A DNA stretch of 64,000 bases from positions 1,357,001 to 1,421,000 of the forward strand of contig NW_026963314.1 in assembly GCF_036588685.1 (NCBI RefSeq), in the 5' to 3' direction. The notes below the pieces were generated by a model. That model saw nothing but the letters and a program-made list of their open reading frames with translations, ran no database searches and was not told the DNA's origin. Each line of letters starts with the position of its first letter. Within the stretch, counting starts at the first letter, position 1. Positions 35,560 to 47,305 of this stretch are shown here, one piece after another. The DNA is from Mytilus trossulus (taxonomy: Eukaryota; Mollusca; Bivalvia; Mytilida; Mytilidae). The position numbers and the translations under genes are program-made.

Positions 35560-35850
35560 AACAAAAATACCAAAACTCACTGCATGTTTATGTACCTGTC
35601 AGGATTGATTTGGGGTCCTGTCGTTCAGAAGATTGTTGATGTGGTTCATAGTCTGTTATTTCTCAGTTTGTATTTATATATCATGTATATATATTAGATT
35701 GTTGGTTTTCCTGTTTGAATAGTGTATGCTAGTAATGTCGGGGTCCCTTATGTCCTTATAGCTTTCTGTTTAGTCTGGGTCATAGCCCTAGCCTGTGTAA
35801 AAGGCTGAACAATGACTTGAATTTGTTGGAAAGAACCCTCCCTCAAGTAA
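35560..35850 (-). repeat. Mussel dispersed repeat 3' fragment, reverse copy
   Basis: Contains atgtttatgtacctgtcagg, tgtttgaatagtgtatgctagtaatgtcggggtccctta and gtgtaaaaggctgaacaatgacttg. These correspond module by module to the reverse-oriented dispersed repeat at 28260 and 41640, but in a diverged subfamily. The ORF 35418-35639 overlaps it and shows no domain. Confidence 0.45.
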
Positions 35851-36885
35851 GTTTTTTTTTTACTTTTATAGGGGAAAAATAGGATAAACCAAGGATTTGT
35901 ATAGTGCTACTATACAAATCCTTGGAAAAGCTTATAATTTTTTACTTAAAAGTGGAAAACTACATCATATTTGAAACACCTTTTCTAAAAGAGGGGTCCA
36001 CACTTTCTGAATAATAAATAAAGTAAATGATATGTGTTAACATTAACATGGTTAATTAAAGTCAAGAAATATTACAAAATTTGTTTACAAAAAAAATTAT
36101 CATCATTCGCCTTTATTGTTCATGCTTCACCTAAAAAAAATTGCAAATTGAATATGTTTTTATTAAAATTTTCAAATCGCTCTCTCGCCCCAATTTTTTG
36201 AGTCCAAGAAACTAAATCTAAAACAAATTGAAAAAAAAAAGAAACTAAATCATGAATTGGTGTGGCCTAAAAAGGAAAATTAATATTATAATTATTCTAG
36301 ATCTGGGCCCACCTTTTCTGGAGGAAATTTATTTGTTAATATAGGTAATCACTGGAGCAGGACCCTTTTCAGGTAGTCAGGGCAGTGGGCCCGATTTTAC
36401 GAAAATTTGTGGATCCACCACTGAGATAGCATCACATTCAAGAAATACATGTATAGCATCACATGACACTGAAAGACCCTGCTGAACGTGAACACTGGGT
36501 TGATACATGTGTATATGGTGTTCAATGCTAATTTGGTATAGGCTTGGAAGTTAGAACATTCACTGTTCTGAAATGTACCTGTATAATCATTAAAAGAAAA
36601 AGACATAAACTAGATTTGTCGTTTCGGAATCTTATGCATTCTGGGTAATATTTTCAAAAGCGTTCACCAAAAGTTGTTATTGGCTTAACACATACTAAAT
36701 ATTTGACTTTCATCCAATGATTTGGCATTATTTTCATTTTGGTGTACAAACAATGAGATATACCCAGTCCTATATATAGATTTGGGAAAAGGCGAATTAC
36801 CTACCTGAACCTTTTTGTTTCAAATTATAGGCTGGAAACAAGCATATAATTTAAATTCGTTTTGGTTTGAATTAAATTAAATTAA
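35850..36885. other. AT-rich spacer: no gene seen
   Basis: A 20-bp inverted repeat around 35895-35925 (ccaaggatttgtatag / ctatacaaatccttgg) forms a hairpin. The minus ORF 36397-36606 has no domain. Nothing else recognisable. Confidence 0.45.
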
Positions 36886-36889
36886 CTAA

Positions 36890-37110
36890 TATAAAAAAGA
36901 AGATGTGGTATGAATGCAAATGAGACAGCTCTCCACAAGAGAACAAAATAACACACAAATTAACAATTATAGGTCACGGTACAATGAGCAAAGACCATAC
37001 CGCATAGTCAGCTATATAAAAGACACCGACATTACAATGTAAAACAATTCAAACGAGACAGGCACATATATTTACATACATTCATAATGTGGCGGAGTTA
37101 TTTTTATTTT
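36890..37110 (+). repeat. Mussel dispersed repeat, forward copy
   Basis: Core gaagatgtggtatgaatgcaaatgagacagctctccacaag, then acaatgagcaaagaccataccgcatagtcagctat and aattcaaacgagac, in the same order as 12925-13265. Confidence 0.75.
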
Positions 37111-37347
37111 GCAAAAACTTGTTATATTGATAGTTAGTGACTATTTTACAAAAATGTAAGGTGGATATTGTTAAGTTATTAACACATCTTTTTTTCACTA
37201 AATTGTTGCATGTAAGTTTGGATTACAATATAAGTCCTTCATGTTTATATATATGAAAAATGATTTTATCAGTTATACTGTTGCACTGCTTACTGGATGT
37301 TTTTTTTTTGTGTACACAATTGCCAATTGTTACTTTTTTTATTACAG

Positions 37348-37473
37348 GTTCAAGATGACAATGATGAGAACAAAAGTGCAAAAGATACTTGCCTTACATG
37401 TACATTGCAATACGTGACTGCAGAATACAGAAAACATGGACAACAATGTGTTCAGGGCAACATAACTTTTTGA
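37348..37473 (+). CDS. Candidate short terminal exon, unknown product
   Basis: A polypyrimidine tract and acceptor (tttttttattacag, AG 37346-37347) precede 41 open codons and TGA (37471-37473), starting VQDDNDENKSAKDTC. It includes a CLTC pair. No upstream exon is identifiable on the plus strand, and no homology is recognised. The 600 bp downstream could be its untranslated region. This may be a chance acceptor in AT-rich DNA. Confidence 0.2.
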   Translation, partial: VQDDNDENKSAKDTCLTCTLQYVTAEYRKHGQQCVQGNITF

Positions 37474-37479
37474 AATGGA

Positions 37480-39345
37480 ATAATTTAAAGATAACTTTCC
37501 AACCAGACATTCCACAGTGTGATCATGGTGATGTAAAACAGCATGTTAAAAATGATTAAAATAGTAAGACTCAGCTTAAAGGTGAAAGGAGGACCCAGTT
37601 TTTAACACCCACCTTTTCTTGCCTGTTTTTCCTGGACAGAAAGAAAACCCTCCATTTAAATAGAATGCAGAAAGTGACTCTTAAATTGTAAAATTAACGG
37701 AACCTACAGATGGAAACATGTGTAAAGAAAAAACCTCATGTAATCTATAAAGTAATGCAACATCTTGTAGCAGCCTTGTAGAGATCGTTCCACAGCGGTA
37801 AAGGATGATCAAAAGTGAACAGTTCTAATTTTCAACATGAACACAGACTTGTCAGACAGAGATTAATCTAAACAATTACAATTTGATTAAAAAGAATTTG
37901 TGCACATATACATGTATGTTGTACAATGTTGTACCTGTATAGTGGAACAATTACATGTGCACTTTATTACGATCAGAAGACCAACATAAAAGGGCTAAAT
38001 GTTATAGATATCTGTAAATTTACATTATGTTCATAAGAACAGCAGTATCAACATTTGAACAGTAACGTCATCCATTCATTTTTTGTCAAGCGTGTGTATC
38101 AAAACATTAACTTGATTAAATATTTCTTTTATGCACTGTACTTACATTACAATTTCATGAGTAATTAGGCCAGTGTGATTTCAGATTTTTATGAAAGTTC
38201 TTGGATGTTTCATGATGTTCATCACAATTATTTATAGGTTACTGTACAGCTTTCAACAATGAGTAAAACTCTATTATTTGCATTTATATTATACACTTAC
38301 ATTTGTACATGAGTTATGCTACCTTTAATAAACAAATTAACAAATAATGACAGACAGCAACCAAAAAAAAGAACAACATAAGCTTTAGCTTGAGCATGTT
38401 GAGAGACTGGCACATAAAATGTGACATAGTAAATATAAAAAAGAAAATGTGGTATGATTGCCAATGAGCATGATGAGACAATAGTTGAGTTTTTCTGTGA
38501 CATTAACATATATCAGATTAAGAAAGGGCATTATATATCATATACATGTATGGGTACATACAAAATTAAGAAAATGTGGTTTCATTGCTAATGAGACAAC
38601 TCTCCCCAACATGGGCAAGCAACTAAATGACGTTAAAGTTTAAAACTAAAGCCAGTAAAGGTCAGTGTAAGGCCTACAACTATGAGCAAATTTCATACAC
38701 CATAGTCATTTACAATGTATCTGAAATGCTCGTCTTGAAAATTGTACTGCCTTTAACAATTGAGGGTGTTGCAGTACACAATTCAATAAAAAGAAACCAC
38801 AAAAAAATTCAACCTTGAGAAATCCTTAGAAAATTATGTAATAATGACGAAGAACATGTAGTGATGAATACAGGTTCAAAGTTTGAGATGCAGGTTGTTC
38901 AATAGATGGTGGTACCTTGTACTTTTAATTCTAATGTTACGGAAAGTTTCATGTACATTCACCAGCTAAATTAAGGATTTTTATATTCTTGCAATATATT
39001 TAAAAGAATTTACTATAAGGTAATGAGTGTCGGTCAACATGAGTGACTAGCTTAAGTATACATGCATGACATGTAGATATAAATGAATACCAGCAATTGA
39101 CGAACTCTGTGACAGTGTCATGTCTGTAGACAATTCAGAAAAAAAAAGAAAAAAAAATATATCAAAAGCAAACTTGATTGGTGTAAAACACACAAAACAT
39201 GCACAAGAACTCATAAAGAAATATTTAAAGAAGTTAAACATATATAAAAGCAACAATTTGGTACTAAATATGAATCCCAGTAAAAGTTGAACTTGTACAA
39301 GTATGTTCCATTAGACTTTATTTGGACAGAAAATATACTTTCAGT
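37480..39345. other. Mostly featureless spacer with repeat fragments
   Basis: Fragments of the tgattgccaatgag family occur at 38437-38480 and 38570-38720 (aagaaaatgtggtttcattgctaatgagacaactctcc). No coding exon is recognised. ORFs 38297-38509, 38627-38818 and 39047-39256 lack domains. Confidence 0.4.
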
Positions 39346-39353
39346 CGTGTTAA

Positions 39354-39381
39354 GTACCATTCCGTGTAAGAATCATGCAAA
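39354..39381 (+). repeat. Element D left terminal inverted repeat
   Basis: 28 bp, identical to the reverse complement of 60528-60555. Followed inward by an A12 run and gattcaccct. Confidence 0.85.
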
Positions 39382-40105
39382 TTGAAAAAAAAAAAATGAT
39401 TCACCCTATGTGACCAAATCACTTTATATTGTTATGCTTGCTTTGTTTTTGATTAAAATAAAAATATATCTAATGACAGTTGTTTATTCTTACAGTTTTG
39501 TGGTTCCAAATCTTAAATTAAAATGGGTATGACTGCTATTTTCGCCCTATCAAAGTAGTGTAAAAGTGGTGAATATAAGGACATATAACTCCTGTGAACA
39601 GGAGCTTATGTATACAGTTAATATTCGAATGAAAAATATCCGATCCATCCTACATTATATCAATTTTTCATATTTGTAGACTTCAACCGATTTCGCATGA
39701 ATTCGATTTTTAAAACTTCCGTTTTCAAACACCATTCAAAGAAAGACAACTCTGGACAAACTACCATATTTTTCTAGAAAGTGAAATGCGCTTAAAAAAA
39801 TACCTGACGCTTCATACGTGATTTTGATATTATATATTTATAAAAATGAACAGCTGCAAACATAGAATAGACTTTATATTCGACTTTGGGTTTTATTTTC
39901 ATTTTCATTTATTCAGCGCGAAGGTCATTTGTTTACATTTCGTCACATCCGCTTATGCTTGACGATAAACCACATACGAAATATAAAATAATGTAAGTCA
40001 TGTTTCTGGTGTTTTCTGACTGTTGAAACCATGTAGAGTGTCAAGATTGGACGAGTTATAACCTTTTTTTATTGATATAAACGTTTTCGTTAATTGTTTT
40101 ACACC
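39382..40105 (+). promoter_or_regulatory. Upstream region of the element D gene
   Basis: 724 bp between the left end and the start codon. No repeat family is evident. A TATA-like tatattatatat stretch (39826) and tataaaataatg (39980) are present, but neither is convincing as a core promoter in such AT-rich sequence. Confidence 0.25.
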
Positions 40106-40532
40106 ATGGAGCCAACCGATCCAGATTTATGTTGCAGTATTGGCACTTTTCATAGCAGTGATTGTGGACCTTACAGTCGATATCCACAAGAAAAAACAAT
40201 CGTGAAACTGTTGTCATGCAGAAAAGACATTTCAAATCATCTAAGAACTCTTAAGTTGGCTGTTGGGGGAGTCGGTGGTCTAGCTATAAAATCCCCAGTT
40301 GATTTAGGTTCCGAGGCAGACCTACTGTGTCGCAGAGTGGGATTGTTTACAACCAACTCGTTCCTTACTGTGTGTCCATTTCACCGGTACAAGCTAGGAA
40401 TAGACTTTAGGCAGGTTAAAAAGTGCACCTACTCAGACCATACTGGAAAAGGGGAGATTTTCAGGGGAGTTTCATCAACTCATAGCCAGCATATTTTGGA
40501 AGAGTATGGAGTATTACTTCCTGTTGGAACTG
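40106..40532 (+). CDS. Element D gene exon 1
   Basis: ATG in a strong context (cacc-ATG-g) opens 142 codons starting MEPTDPDLCCSIGTF. Contains scattered Cys/His (CCS, DCGPYS, CRRVGL, CPFHRYKLGIDF) that could bind zinc, and ends LPVGTG at donor gtttgt. The TTG-initiated extension to 40094 is unnecessary. Confidence 0.75.
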
Positions 40533-40929
40533 GTTTGTATATTATATTATAATTTTATAAAGTGTGAATCCAGCAAGTACAAGCCCTACCTAGTCCCATA
40601 ACATATGACTTTGCATTCTTATTCAAAAATTTTTAATGTTTTAATACTTATACTTATATTTTCATTTTTTATTTTTTTTTAGACTAAAGCCCCACCTACA
40701 TTTTACATCTTATATGTACATAATAGAACATATGTATTCGTAGGGGAAGCACATGCACCATGCCCCCACTTGTATTTTACACTTTCAATGTTGGATACAA
40801 ATTGGGGTATATATTTGTACATGGTGTATGTGCGACCCGACATGTACATTGTATGAACTGATACCTTTATATTGCAAGTCCACAGTCTCTTAAAACAAAT
40901 AGTTGCAAATCTTGTCAAATGCATACAGA

Positions 40930-41800
40930 CAAGGCGCCATGTTGAAGGCTGTACCTTGACCTACAGTATATAACGGTTTACTTTTATGAATTGTTACTTA
41001 GATGGAGAGTTGTCTCATTGGTACTTACATATATACCACATCTTCCTATATCTCATACTTAGTACAATGTATATACAAAAATACTTATTATCTATACATA
41101 AAATTGAGAATGGAAATTGGGAATGTGTCAAAGAGACAACAACCCGACCAAACTAAAAAACAACAACAGAGGGTCACCAACAGGTCTTCAATGTAGCGAG
41201 AAATTCCCGCACCCGGAAGCGTCCTTCAGCTGGCCCCTTAACAAGTATAACTAATTCAGTGATAATGAACACCATACTAATTTCCAAATTGTACACAAGA
41301 AACAAAAATTCAAATAAAACAAGACTAACAAAGGCCAGAGGCTCCTGACTTGGGACAGGCGCAAAAATGCGGCGGGGTTAAACATGTTTGTGAGATCTCA
41401 ACCCTCCCCCTATACCTCTAACCAATGTAGAAAAGTAAACACATAACAATACGTACATTAAAATTCAGTTCAAGAGAAGTCCGTGTCTGATGTCAGAAGA
41501 TGTAACCAAAGAAAATAAACAAAAAATGACAATAACACATAAATAACAACAGACTACTAGCATGTTTACTATACATGTAGCATGCTTACTATCAATTCTA
41601 TATGTGCCTGTCCCAAGTTAGAAGCCTGGAATTTAGCGGTTGTCATTTGTTTTTTGTGATTATATTTGTTTTTCGTTCTTTTTTGTACATACATGTACAA
41701 GGCCATTAAATTTTTTTTTTTTTGCTTGAACATGTTCAATTGTTTTACATTGTAATTTTAGGGCCTTTAAAAGCTCACTATTTCAATAACCCGTTTTGTG
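40930..41800. repeat. Mussel dispersed repeats in intron 1
   Basis: 40930-41045 is a reverse copy of the tgattgccaatgag family. 41100-41580 is a forward copy of a second family (gggaatgtgtcaaagagacaac, agcgagaaattcccgcacccgg, gcggcggggttaaacatgttt, cagaagatgtaaccaaag). 41630-41800 is a reverse fragment of the first (attgttttacattgtaattttagggcc). They do not disturb the splice sites at 40533 and 42027. Confidence 0.7.
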
Positions 41801-42027
41801 CTTTGAAAAAAAGATTAAAAATATATATATGTATATATGTGTTTATATATGATTATTACTTGTACTTCATCATATTTATTCATATCAAAAGAATAGAAAC
41901 AACAAAAGTCATATCGGTACACATGGTACAATGATTATTATTGAAAGCTCACACTATTATTCATGAATTAGATCATTACCTATCAAATGACCAGTCAAAT
42001 GTAATTTGAACATGTTTTATGTTTTAG

Positions 42028-42105
42028 GTGTATGTTATGAATGCTACTTAAAGTTGCCTAAGCAGGACTGTATGAATGAAGAAAATCTTCAAAGTTTCTC
42101 ACAAG
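42028..42105 (+). CDS. Element D gene exon 2
   Basis: Acceptor tatgttttag. It completes the codon split after exon 1 and encodes VCYECYLKLPKQDC, a CxxC pair followed by another cysteine. Donor gtcagt. Confidence 0.7.
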
Positions 42106-42495
42106 GTCAGTTATGAAACAAATATTGTTGTTTAGACTAAATTATTTAAGATTTATATATAAATATTTTATGTTTTGACACATTTTATAAGTACTAAGAA
42201 AAGATAATATATATATATATTTTATTTACTAAATTGGCATTTTTATGCCCAAATGATGAATGTGAAAGGGGCACATATATACAGTTTAGACCTTGTCCTT
42301 TCGTACACCCGTCTGTATTGTCCCATTCTTGGTTAAGTTCAGTTTCTAGGATAGTAAATGATGTGTCATTGATAATAAGCAAGTGTATACTACAGGGTTC
42401 ACTAATAGGTGGGTCATTTTGACTTATATTTAATGCATGAATGACTCTGGTTAAATTTTGGGTTTAAAAGGTTGATTTCTCTCATTTATTTACAG

Positions 42496-42578
42496 ATACA
42501 TGTACCAGACACTACTATGATTCTTGGTCAGAGGATGGGTCTTGGGATGTACTGCATGGTTCAGTCACTATGAATAAT
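42496..42578 (+). CDS. Element D gene exon 3
   Basis: Acceptor tttatttacag. Encodes DTCTRHYYDSWSEDGSW and onward, ending on a codon boundary at donor gtaatt. The next exon is 7.0 kb away because of insertions in intron 3. Confidence 0.6.
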
Positions 42579-42799
42579 GTAATTTTGACCTGCACTTCAT
42601 TACTTTACTTTGATATTTATATAAATCATGAGTGATTGGGGCATATCATTGTCTTATAGGCACATTTTCTAGTTATGCTTATAGTTAAACCGGTATGCTT
42701 ATAATTTTGTGTTGTGTAATGAGAGGTCATTTCAATTATCTAAGTTAAAATTTTAAATTCAATCTTTTATAGAATTATCTGTAGCAGAATCTACAGAAG

Positions 42800-43348
42800 A
42801 TGATGGCCAATTTTAACCTTCTAAAAGACAAAAAGAAAAAGCACCTTGCGAAATTCTTTAATTTTACTTTTCGATATATGGATGATGTTTTATCGTTGAA
42901 CAACCCATACTTCAGCCAATACTTACATCTCATATATCCCAGTGAACTTGAAATTAAGGATACTACTGATACTAGAAGGACTGCTTCATACCTTGATCTT
43001 TTCCTCAATATTGACGTAGATGGACGACTTCACACAAAAATCTATGATAAACGGGACGATTTCAACTTCCCAATTATCAATTTCCCATTTCTCAGCAGTA
43101 ACATACCCTCTGCCCCTTCGTATGGTGTTTACATATCACAATTGATACGTTATTCACGTGCATGTTCACACTATACGGACTTCATATACAGGAGTGTGCT
43201 CCTTACGCAGAAACTGCTCCAACAAAGTTATGAGGAGGACAGATTAAAATTGACACTCCGTAAATTTTATGGACACCATCACGAATTGGTTGATCCATAT
43301 GATGTCTCTTTAACCAAACTAGCTAAGGACATTTTTACCACATTGTAG
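42800..43348 (+). pseudogene. Reverse transcriptase C-terminal part (Penelope-like or related)
   Basis: 182 open codons with the RT catalytic box YMDD (42875-42886) followed by DVLSLNNPYF, a SYLDLFLNIDVDG segment, KIYDKRDDFNFPIINFPF and GVYISQLIRYSRACSHY. I recall very similar proteins in mollusc genomes as RT-containing mobile elements and tentatively place them with Penelope-like elements. No GIY-YIG endonuclease follows before the stop. The frame lacks the palm motifs upstream of YMDD, so this is a 5'-truncated copy sitting in intron 3 of the element D gene. Confidence 0.7.
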
Positions 43349-44232
43349 ATTGTGGTTTGTCATTATGTCGTCTAATCTTTTAATTACCAAACGTGACTTA
43401 TTCCCGATTGTGACCGTTTTGCTGAATGTGAATTCGCATTACTATAAGACGTGTTTCTGTACTTGTTTATCCCAAATTCATGTATTTAGTTTACATGTTT
43501 AATGTTATATTTGTAATTCTCATCAGATTTTGTCAAATGTGTTGACGTCTTCTTATTATATATTTAGGTATGACGTATAGAAAAATTAATCACCTCCTCT
43601 TTATTAATTATTTTAAAAAAAATTTATGATTATTTACGTTTGAAGTTGGATTCATAACAAACTGGACATATTTATATATATTACAGTTAATTGCTATTAA
43701 TAAGTATTGCAATATGCATTTTGTTTAAATGAATTATCAGTATTTAGTTCTAAATCAATCCTAATTCTATCTCATTTTTGAATGATAGTTTTCATATGTG
43801 ACGTCATGCTGTTTCTAAATTTCATAAATTCAAATGTGGCATAACGTTTCTGCCTTTTCGCCATCGTATGTGACGTCACAATTTTTTTAATTACGTTGAC
43901 GCCTGGACTGATTCGGATGTGTATCTATTTTGTGATAAACTTGGGTTTAGTTTTCTGTAATTAGTTAATATTTTAGTTTCATTATGTATATCTCTTTCAT
44001 ATTCATTTGTTAAAATTTACTGTTTGCAATAGCATTAAGTATTCTATATAATAAGGATGTTCTTATCCCGTGCATAAAAACAATGGCGTATTTGTCAAAA
44101 CCTTTTCAACTTTTGATCTTCAGTGTTGTACAACTTTGTACCTTTTTCACGTTCGATCTTTTATATCTAGGCGTTATGTATTCAGGTTTAGTTTTCTGTA
44201 ATTAGTTAATACTTTAGTTTCTTTGTGTATAT
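43349..44232 (+). mobile_element. Retroelement 3' untranslated region, first part
   Basis: Follows the RT stop. Includes tcccaaattcatgtatttag and a tandem duplication: the ggtttagttttctgtaattagttaat segment starts at about 43945 and again at 44184. The second copy is cut at gtgtatat (44232) by the 4.08-kb insertion and continues at 48311. Confidence 0.65.
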
Positions 44233-45027
44233 TAGTCAGGTCAATCTCGCCCAAAAAATCACCCAACCTCAAACAAATTGCAACAAAGGGTTTCTTGATA
44301 TAATTCGATCTATTGACATATCCTATTGAACATATAAAAAATCGACAGAAATCGATGGGCTCATTTTCGGAAATTTTTGGGTCAAAATATAGGTTTTTGC
44401 ACAAAAATCGCTGAAAACTGGAAATTTTCTTATATTTTATTATCATGACAAAATGATAAGAAATGAGTGTACAAATAAGATAACAGTTATGAGAACTACC
44501 TATAATAGTGGCAAAATTTGGGGAAAAAAGTTTTGAAAAAGAGTAATTTTGGGTTAAAAGCTGCATTTTTGTGACAAAAATCGGCAAAAACTGTTTTTTT
44601 TTCTTTTAAAGATAGTAAATATATAAATAAATCGTTTTTTAATTTGATTTAGACAGTAAATAAAATATTCTTATAAATAATGCATTTTTTTTTTATTAAC
44701 ATACGAATTTTGGGGTGAAATTGTTACTTTTTAGTGAAAAATAGAGGTAAACTGAAATTTAAGATAATCACTTTATCAAAATGTACTTTAATAACTTATT
44801 CATTTATCTTGACCATAAGTAAATAAGTTATTCGAAAGTTATGAAAAAACAATAAAGAACTTATGTCAAAGAAACAATGTCACATCTTAAGAAAATAAGG
44901 AGTTATTTAAAGATAGTTGTCTTCTTGAAATCTAGAAAATATAACTGACAATATATTTAATATTTGTTTCAACTTGAGTCAAACATTAGTTCATCTACTG
45001 CTAAATTAATGTCAACATGCATTGAAT

Positions 45028-45333
45028 TCATACACAGCTCTGACCACGACATTCGCCACACGAAATGTTACATTCTAAACCATGTTTTCTACATGTGCAG
45101 CGACGAGTATCACAATTAGTCTTGCAGTTGCAACTTATAATTGAAAAGAGTCTTTGTGGAGCGGGTTGCTTTTTTGTCTTGATAGCCATAAGTCTTCCAT
45201 TAACAAGTAACCAACCAAATTTACAAGGATCTATCTTTTCTCCTCCGATCCATGTCAGAACTTGTAAATAAGTCCTTAAGCTATGGTATGTAGCAGTCTC
45301 AGTAGTTGGCGGAAGAGTGTGTATTTGGATCAC
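45028..45333 (-). pseudogene. C-terminal Cys-rich (CXC/Cys8-like) part of element protein
   Basis: 101 codons ending in nine cysteines with spacing C-x1-C-x3-C-x4-C-x1-C-x6-C-x3-C-x2-C-x4-C, including CRKHGLEC. This tesmin/CXC-like zinc motif is preceded by GWLLVNGRLMAIKTKKQPAP. It is the same reading frame family as the fragments upstream and is followed directly by the stop. Confidence 0.65.
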
Positions 45334-45363
45334 TTCTTTGCAAGTTAGAACTCTGTTTGCAAG

Positions 45364-45700
45364 TCAAGTCCTTCGATCGGAGCACCTCCGTACAAAAACG
45401 TTATTATTTTTTTCCCCGGCATTTATAATGTCTTCAACAAGAGATCCTTTTAAAAATATCTCAGCAAGATCTTTCAATATTTGACTGTAAATAAATTTCT
45501 TTAATGTAGCTACCTTTCCTACACCATACAGCTTTGACGTCGTGTCACAACCGCTTATTGCGTGAATGATCGGAAGGACTTTGCACATGTTTTGTCAAGG
45601 AACGCCTTTCGTTTTATTCATGTCCCATATTTTTGACTTTGTCTTCTTATGATGATTTGGTTTAAAGATCAGATTCATAGATCCAAAATTGTTAAAGATC
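45364..45700 (-). pseudogene. XPG/PIN-like nuclease fragment of element protein
   Basis: Contains KSKIWDMNKTKGV and, after a stop near 45590, IHAISGCDTTSKLYGVGK. The HA-x-SGCDTTS box is what I know from large repetitive invertebrate proteins carrying a FEN/XPG-like nuclease. The acidic DTDV-type motif expected further upstream is missing, so a central part was deleted between about 45680 and 45709. Confidence 0.55.
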
Positions 45701-45708
45701 CACTAGTT

Positions 45709-46540
45709 TTATGCATTATAGCTGACCAACTTGCACTTAACTTTAGAGGCCAACAATAGATCAAGCTTCCAAGTCTCATTTCCCATCTCTCTTTTCTTGA
45801 GTACTTCATAATTTAATTGCCTGAACGAGTTGGATTGTTCTTTGTAGAATTTGATGCTTATTTTCGCTAATGCAGTAATTTCTTTTATGCTTGGGTTCGT
45901 ACGAGGTACAGCTCTTGCTGTCTTGATGCCAGGAGTGGAGGCTGATATAATACCCATCCCATGAAAAGTTCCAAACCCATCTAAAGATCGTATGTTGCGG
46001 TCTACATTATCTGCAACGAACTGTACAAATGATTGACTGTCATTTTCATTTTCTGTGCTTCTTGACGCAGCAGCGTTCATCTTGAATTTCTGTACCTCAC
46101 TGTAGGATGAACAAAACCCAAGATTGTACAGTGTGTCCACAAGGAAACGGGAACCAAAGTGGTGGTGCATTTGAATACCTAAGCCAATCTGCAATGGTGC
46201 TATAACACTTCGTGGCCTTGTTGCCTGTATGATTGCATGTCCAATTGTTGATACAATCTGCTTCGCTAAATAACGAGTTCAAAAATATTCTTAGTGAACG
46301 AGGAACATAGTCAGCATTTGAGGTTTCTGACTCCATTTCGTCTGCAGATGGATAATAAATGTCTTTAGACGTTATTAGCTTGATGTCTTCTTTTATAAGT
46401 TGTGCTGCAGTTGATATGATAGATTTCTTTTCTTCTTCCTTATTTTCTTTTCCTCTACGATTATAAAATGTATGCAATATCGATGAAATGTTGTCTCGAA
46501 ACGTCAGAATACTTGGTTTTCCTTCTTCTTCTGTAAACAA
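45709..46540 (-). pseudogene. Middle part of element protein, two frames
   Basis: 46540-46097 and 46194-45709 overlap but are one protein. The conserved RPRSVIAPLQIGLGIQMHHH run is in frame only if the frame changes near 46250. Downstream are FVQFVADNVDRNIRSLDG and TFHGMGIISASTPG, hallmarks of this repetitive invertebrate family. No catalytic residues can be assigned with confidence. Confidence 0.6.
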
Positions 46541-46559
46541 TACTGATTTACCAAAACAA

Positions 46560-47305
46560 TCAAGGATTTTTTTTCTTCATGTGGACAATTGAATAAGTAT
46601 TCTCTACCCCACATATTTTTTCCATCTCACGTACTACATCGGCGATAGATATTTGCTTCCGATTCTTTTCTATTTTCAACATAATTTCCTTGAAACCATT
46701 TTCTGCAGTATCATTCTTTAGTCTACCTGCATAGGATGTTTTTCTTTTTTTCAAATTGTCCTCCGGTGTTGTAGCTATAGTTTGTGGCATTTGCTTCCCA
46801 GTTCTAAAGTTTGAATTGCATTGAGCATAATAAACTGCATCTGCCGCATGCATTACAGAATGAGCCATCTGTATTCTATTGAAAACTGCTTCTCCCCATT
46901 TGTCATTTGTCTCTCTGAATGCAGTTTCTACCGTTGACTGAACATCTAAAGTTCTGACATATACAATGTCATATCCTCTTTTTCTTTTGTAAATCTTTGC
47001 AGTTTGCCCACAGAACAAGCAGTTATCTTTAAATTTGAAAAGTGGTTTGCTGGACCTTAAATCTCTTTCTCTATCACTTATTTCCGGGTCTACATTTTAA
47101 CTTATTTTCCATCTCGTCGATTTAAGGTTTACAAAATCTCGTCTACAATCATGGTGAACTGTTTGGCCAGGAGCAGTAAATATTTCCTTATGTCTGTCGG
47201 AGCTGATTTTGTTGATGTTATAACACCCTTTCTTTCCAAGTTTTACTGTGGGTTCACCGTTGTCCAGGAGCTTGTCACAAAAGATACAGCTGTCCATGAT
47301 TCCAT
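46560..47305 (-). pseudogene. N-terminal zinc-finger part of element protein
   Basis: A splice acceptor (tttttttacag, ending 47306) precedes ATG 47297-47295 and MDSCIFCDKLLDNG ... VHHDCRRDFVNL, a CxxC...HxxC finger. After an in-frame TAA (47099-47097) a second, parallel module follows in the same frame: CLFCGQTAKIYK ... ADAVYYAQCNSNFRTGK. The frame is then lost in an A8 run near 46567. Two tandem modules of this form are usual in the family. Confidence 0.6.

Noticed and set aside
42800..43348. Assignment of the RT fragment to the element D gene
   Set aside because: It lies in intron 3, has no splice sites joining it, and its downstream sequence is a repeat 3' region found twice here.
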